A DNA stretch of 9,475 nucleotides, from assembly GCA_903864375.1 (NCBI GenBank), contig CAIPFS010000367.1:1-9475 (forward strand). Reading direction: 5' to 3'. The stretch comes from an uncultured Verrucomicrobiota bacterium (GTDB lineage: Bacteria > Verrucomicrobiota > Verrucomicrobiia > Limisphaerales > UBA9464). The notes under the pieces were generated by a model, which made no database searches, was not told the DNA's origin, and saw only the letters and a program-made list of their open reading frames with translations. The position numbers and the translations under genes were made by a program. Positions 6,923 to 9,475 of this stretch are shown in pieces. Position 1 is the stretch's first letter; every line of letters starts with the position of its first letter.

Positions 6923-8289
6923 GAGGTGATGGAATGCGATCGGTGAATTCGGCGGGCCGTGCGGGCATGCTTCTCCAGCAACTTCGGCAACTCCACACCG
7001 ACCAACTGTCCTTCGCTGACGCGGATCTTTCCCTGAATGACGAGGGTGTCGACGTTGCGCGGATGGCACAGCAGGAGTCCGTGAACCGCATCGTGGGCAC
7101 CCGAGCTGAACAGGTCCTCTTTGGGGAAGATGGCCAGATCGCAGGCTTTGCCCACCTCAATCGAACCGAGGTCATGGAGGCGGCCAAGATTCCGGGCACC
7201 CTCCAGGGTGGCCATTTCCAGCGCCTGTTCCGGCGTCACCGCATCGGCACCGTGCACCGCCCGGGTCAGCAGCATCGCCATGCGAGCCTCATTTAACATG
7301 TGTCCCGAGTCGTTCGAGGCGGATCCATCCACTCCCAGACTGACCGGACTTCCTCCTTTTCGCAAATCCTGAACCCGGCAGACACCTGATCCCAGACGCA
7401 TGTTCGACACGGGGCAATGCGCCACGCCCATCTGATGTCGGTTGAGATGTCTGACCTCCTTGTCCGAGAAATGAATACCGTGCGCCACCCAGATATCGTC
7501 CCCCTCCCATTCATGGCGGGCCATGTAGGGCAGCGGTCTTGTTTTCAGGGAACGGACAGCCTCCTGATTCTCTGCGATGGTTTCCCCACAGTGGGTGTGC
7601 AATCGCACCTTGTAGGGACGCGCCAGTCGTGCCGTCTCGCGATACAGGTCACCATCACATCCAAAGACGGTGCATGGGGCGAAGGCCACCTGATGCATCG
7701 AACCGTGGCTGAGATCATGAAATTTGGAGCGAAGCCGATCGCAATCCGTCAGAATGGTGTCGGTATCCTGGGTTGACCATTCGGGCATGATGTCGCTGGG
7801 TATATTGACACTTCCCCGGCAACCCACGTACCGGCAGCCCATTTCTTCTGCCGCGGCAAATCCAGCGTCCAGCAGGTCAGCAGCACCATCCCTCGGGAAA
7901 ATATAATGATGATCACTGCTGAGCGTACACCCGGTCAGCATCAATTCGGCCAGAGCGACCTGTGTGGCGATATAGAGATCGTCGGGGGTGAAATGACGCC
8001 ACAGCGGGATATGTCCGGCCAGCCATGGCAGTAGGGGCAGGTTCGAAATCGGCTTGAAGGCCCGGGCCAGATTTTGAAACATGTGATGGTGGGTGTTGAT
8101 CATTCCCGGCGTTGCAATCCCGCCGCGCCCATCCACCACCTCCGCCTCCGCCAGGCGGGGGAGCCGTCCCCTGCCGATCGACTTGATGCGACCATCTTCA
8201 GCAACAATCCAGGCCCCCTCCAGGACCTCGCGCCCCGGGTTCATGGTGACGAGGTGCCCCAGATTCTTGATCAGCAAACGTTTTGGCAT
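6919..8289 (-). CDS. COG0402 amidohydrolase, 8-oxoguanine deaminase / hydroxydechloroatrazine hydrolase-like
   Basis: Predicted cytoplasmic zinc- or iron-dependent deaminase of 456 residues acting on an aminated N-heterocycle. Seen: the beta-sandwich flanks (about 4-60 and 380-430) around a TIM-barrel. Metal and catalytic residues are in place: HxH in INTHHHMFQ (His67, His69), HTHCGE (His233 metal, Glu236 acid/base), VAHGIHF (His270) and GVDGSASNDSG (Asp321). The segments LPWLAGHIPLWRHFTPDD (87-104) and LTGCTLSSDHHYIFP (118-132) closely recall the 8-oxoguanine deaminase/AtzB-like subgroup, rather than cytosine deaminase or guanine deaminase GuaD. 8-Oxoguanine, other oxopurines, pterins or triazines are all possible substrates. 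ATG at 8289 has only weak upstream purines. It lies 51 bases after the lipoprotein gene and overlaps the next binding-protein gene by 4 bases, so it is sandwiched between two paralogous receptors. Confidence 0.9.
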   Translation of the reverse strand: MPKRLLIKNLGHLVTMNPGREVLEGAWIVAEDGRIKSIGRGRLPRLAEAEVVDGRGGIATPGMINTHHHMFQNLARAFKPISNLPLLPWLAGHIPLWRHFTPDDLYIATQVALAELMLTGCTLSSDHHYIFPRDGAADLLDAGFAAAEEMGCRYVGCRGSVNIPSDIMPEWSTQDTDTILTDCDRLRSKFHDLSHGSMHQVAFAPCTVFGCDGDLYRETARLARPYKVRLHTHCGETIAENQEAVRSLKTRPLPYMARHEWEGDDIWVAHGIHFSDKEVRHLNRHQMGVAHCPVSNMRLGSGVCRVQDLRKGGSPVSLGVDGSASNDSGHMLNEARMAMLLTRAVHGADAVTPEQALEMATLEGARNLGRLHDLGSIEVGKACDLAIFPKEDLFSSGAHDAVHGLLLCHPRNVDTLVIQGKIRVSEGQLVGVELPKLLEKHARTARRIHRSHSITS

Positions 8290-8340
8290 GTGATTGATTC
8301 CAGTCGGATCGATGCAAGCAGGCAGGCGTCACTCCCCATC

Positions 8341-9435
8341 TCATTTAGGCCACTGGACGTCGGAAAGCTTCCAAATCGGTGGTGGCAGTTCCGTCGTGGC
8401 ACCGACTTTGGCCGGTGTGAAATTCGTCGAGTAGACATCGCTCATCAACGGGAGTTTTTTTACCAGACCCAAATCCACCAGGATCCGCCCCGTCGCCTCC
8501 CATCGTTGAGGATCCACAGCTCCCATGGCTTCTCCGTGAGCCGAATCCCCCTCGATCAGTTTCAACTCCCGCATCTTGACATAACTGAACTTCATTCCCT
8601 CCATTTCCATGGTGGGCGAAATCTTGAGGATGTGTTCGTGGACCGGCAGCGGGTCGCGGTAATACTCCTGCCAACCCCGATAGGCTCCCAGGCAGAACTT
8701 CGCCACCCAGTCGGGATGTTGTGTCACCAATTTGCGATTGGCGATGATGACACGGTAGGGATCAAAACCGGAATCACTGATCTGGAGGACCCGCGGCTTC
8801 ACACCCTCTTTCAGGGCATAATACGGTTCACTGGTCGGGTACCCCTGTGTAATCCAGTCCGGGTCCTTCACGAAATTGGCCACACTCCCGGTCACCGGCC
8901 GGACCCGGGTCTTTTTCAACCCATATTTCTTTTGAAGGTAGAGAAACCAGGTGTTCCCGACCTGCATGGCCAAATCGCGATCCTCGAGGTCGGCAAACGA
9001 ATGCACCGGACCATCATCCCGGACCATGATTCCCTGGGGATCGTGCTGAAAATAACTGCTGACGGCGACAATCGGCAGACCCCGGTCCACGGCAATGATG
9101 GCCGCGTCACCGCGCAAGATCCCCAATCCCTCGGGATCGAGAGCCACCTTTTTCTCAATCTCCGAATTGGGCCCCCCCGGAATCACCTCCACGTCCAGGC
9201 CCAGCCCGGACCAGATTCCTTTGACCTTCGCAGCAAAATACCCACCGTGCTCCGGCTCCGGAAACCAATCATGGGTAAACCGGAGAGCCACCGGCTGGTT
9301 TGTGGCGCCTCCGGCTGAAGTCGATAGGGTCGCGGTCTCTTTCCGATCCCCACATCCACCCACCATAAGGCACGCCATCATCCCCAGGATGCCCCACCTC
9401 GATGGTCCGGATTTAGAGAATGGGGAGAGGGACAT
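8341..9435 (-). CDS. ABC-type substrate-binding lipoprotein, NMT1/THI5-like
   Basis: Predicted membrane-anchored periplasmic solute receptor. Seen from the chosen start: 364 residues. The signal peptide ends in a lipobox (VGGC, acylated Cys28), then a Ser/Thr/Gly-rich linker of about 30 residues precedes the NMT1/THI5-like domain. Landmarks, in the same order as in the paralogue at 5963-6922, are DWFPEPEHGGYFAA, VIPGGP, FQHDPQ, GNTWFLYLQKKYGLKKT, TSEPYYALKEG and SGFDPYRV. The ATG at 9435 gives a normal signal length. An upstream in-frame ATG at 9465 would add 10 residues, and the frame is open to the window edge, so the true start could be further out. It is the first visible gene of the run and precedes the amidohydrolase by 51 bases. 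The cognate permease and ATPase are not visible and may lie beyond the right edge. Ligand unknown; related to ThiY-like receptors. Confidence 0.9.
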   Translation of the reverse strand: MSLSPFSKSGPSRWGILGMMACLMVGGCGDRKETATLSTSAGGATNQPVALRFTHDWFPEPEHGGYFAAKVKGIWSGLGLDVEVIPGGPNSEIEKKVALDPEGLGILRGDAAIIAVDRGLPIVAVSSYFQHDPQGIMVRDDGPVHSFADLEDRDLAMQVGNTWFLYLQKKYGLKKTRVRPVTGSVANFVKDPDWITQGYPTSEPYYALKEGVKPRVLQISDSGFDPYRVIIANRKLVTQHPDWVAKFCLGAYRGWQEYYRDPLPVHEHILKISPTMEMEGMKFSYVKMRELKLIEGDSAHGEAMGAVDPQRWEATGRILVDLGLVKKLPLMSDVYSTNFTPAKVGATTELPPPIWKLSDVQWPK

Positions 9436-9475
9436 GCGGGTCGGTTTCTCTGCGGGTCCGGGCATGGTGGAAGAC

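Noticed and set aside
6923..7069. Upstream extension of the second receptor gene to an ATG at 7069
   Set aside because: The extra 49 residues are charged, precede a clear signal peptide and overlap the amidohydrolase C-terminus; the ATGA-coupled start at 6922 is better.
8074..9318. 414-codon + strand open frame opposite the binding lipoprotein and amidohydrolase
   Set aside because: It is rich in His/Arg/Pro, matches no family, and overlaps two clear - strand genes across their full conserved motifs.

Overview
The window looks like a chromosomal segment of a GC-rich Gram-negative (diderm) bacterium. Evidence for this is an RND efflux pump with an outer-membrane factor, lipoprotein signal peptides and a periplasmic c-type cytochrome. 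Ribosome-binding sites are mostly weak, and the convergent intergenic region holds degenerate 'ACCACRGAG'-type repeats. Together with the protein style this would fit Verrucomicrobiota or a relative, but that placement is an inference; nothing here identifies the species.

Layout. On the + strand (1-2591) is the end of a multidrug-efflux operon: the C-terminal 397 residues of an AcrB/MexB-type RND pump, then a NodT/OprM-type outer-membrane lipoprotein whose start overlaps the pump's stop by one base. A 549-bp convergent gap (2592-3140) holds no convincing gene. Its first half carries four degenerate repeat copies in alternating orientation; its second half is unassigned.

The rest (3141-9465) is one tightly packed run of seven genes on the - strand. 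In transcription order they are: an NMT1/THI5-type substrate-binding lipoprotein; a COG0402 amidohydrolase resembling 8-oxoguanine deaminase/hydroxydechloroatrazine hydrolase; a second, paralogous NMT1/THI5-type binding protein; a four-helix DUF2165 membrane protein; a RidA-family protein; an acetamidase/formamidase-family protein; and a secreted protein joining a sulfite-oxidase-like fold to a c-type cytochrome. Gaps are 51, -4, 14, 28, 15 and -4 bp, so the genes are probably co-transcribed.

Working hypothesis (inference): the - strand cluster captures a nitrogen-containing heterocycle (purine, pterin, aminopyrimidine or triazine type) with two related periplasmic binding proteins. It deaminates the compound with the amidohydrolase, releases ammonia from amide or formamide products, and clears reactive enamine/imine intermediates with the RidA protein. 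The DUF2165 protein and the cytochrome fusion would supply a membrane and a redox component of unknown role. No ABC permease or ATPase is visible; they may lie upstream of the first binding-protein gene, beyond position 9475.
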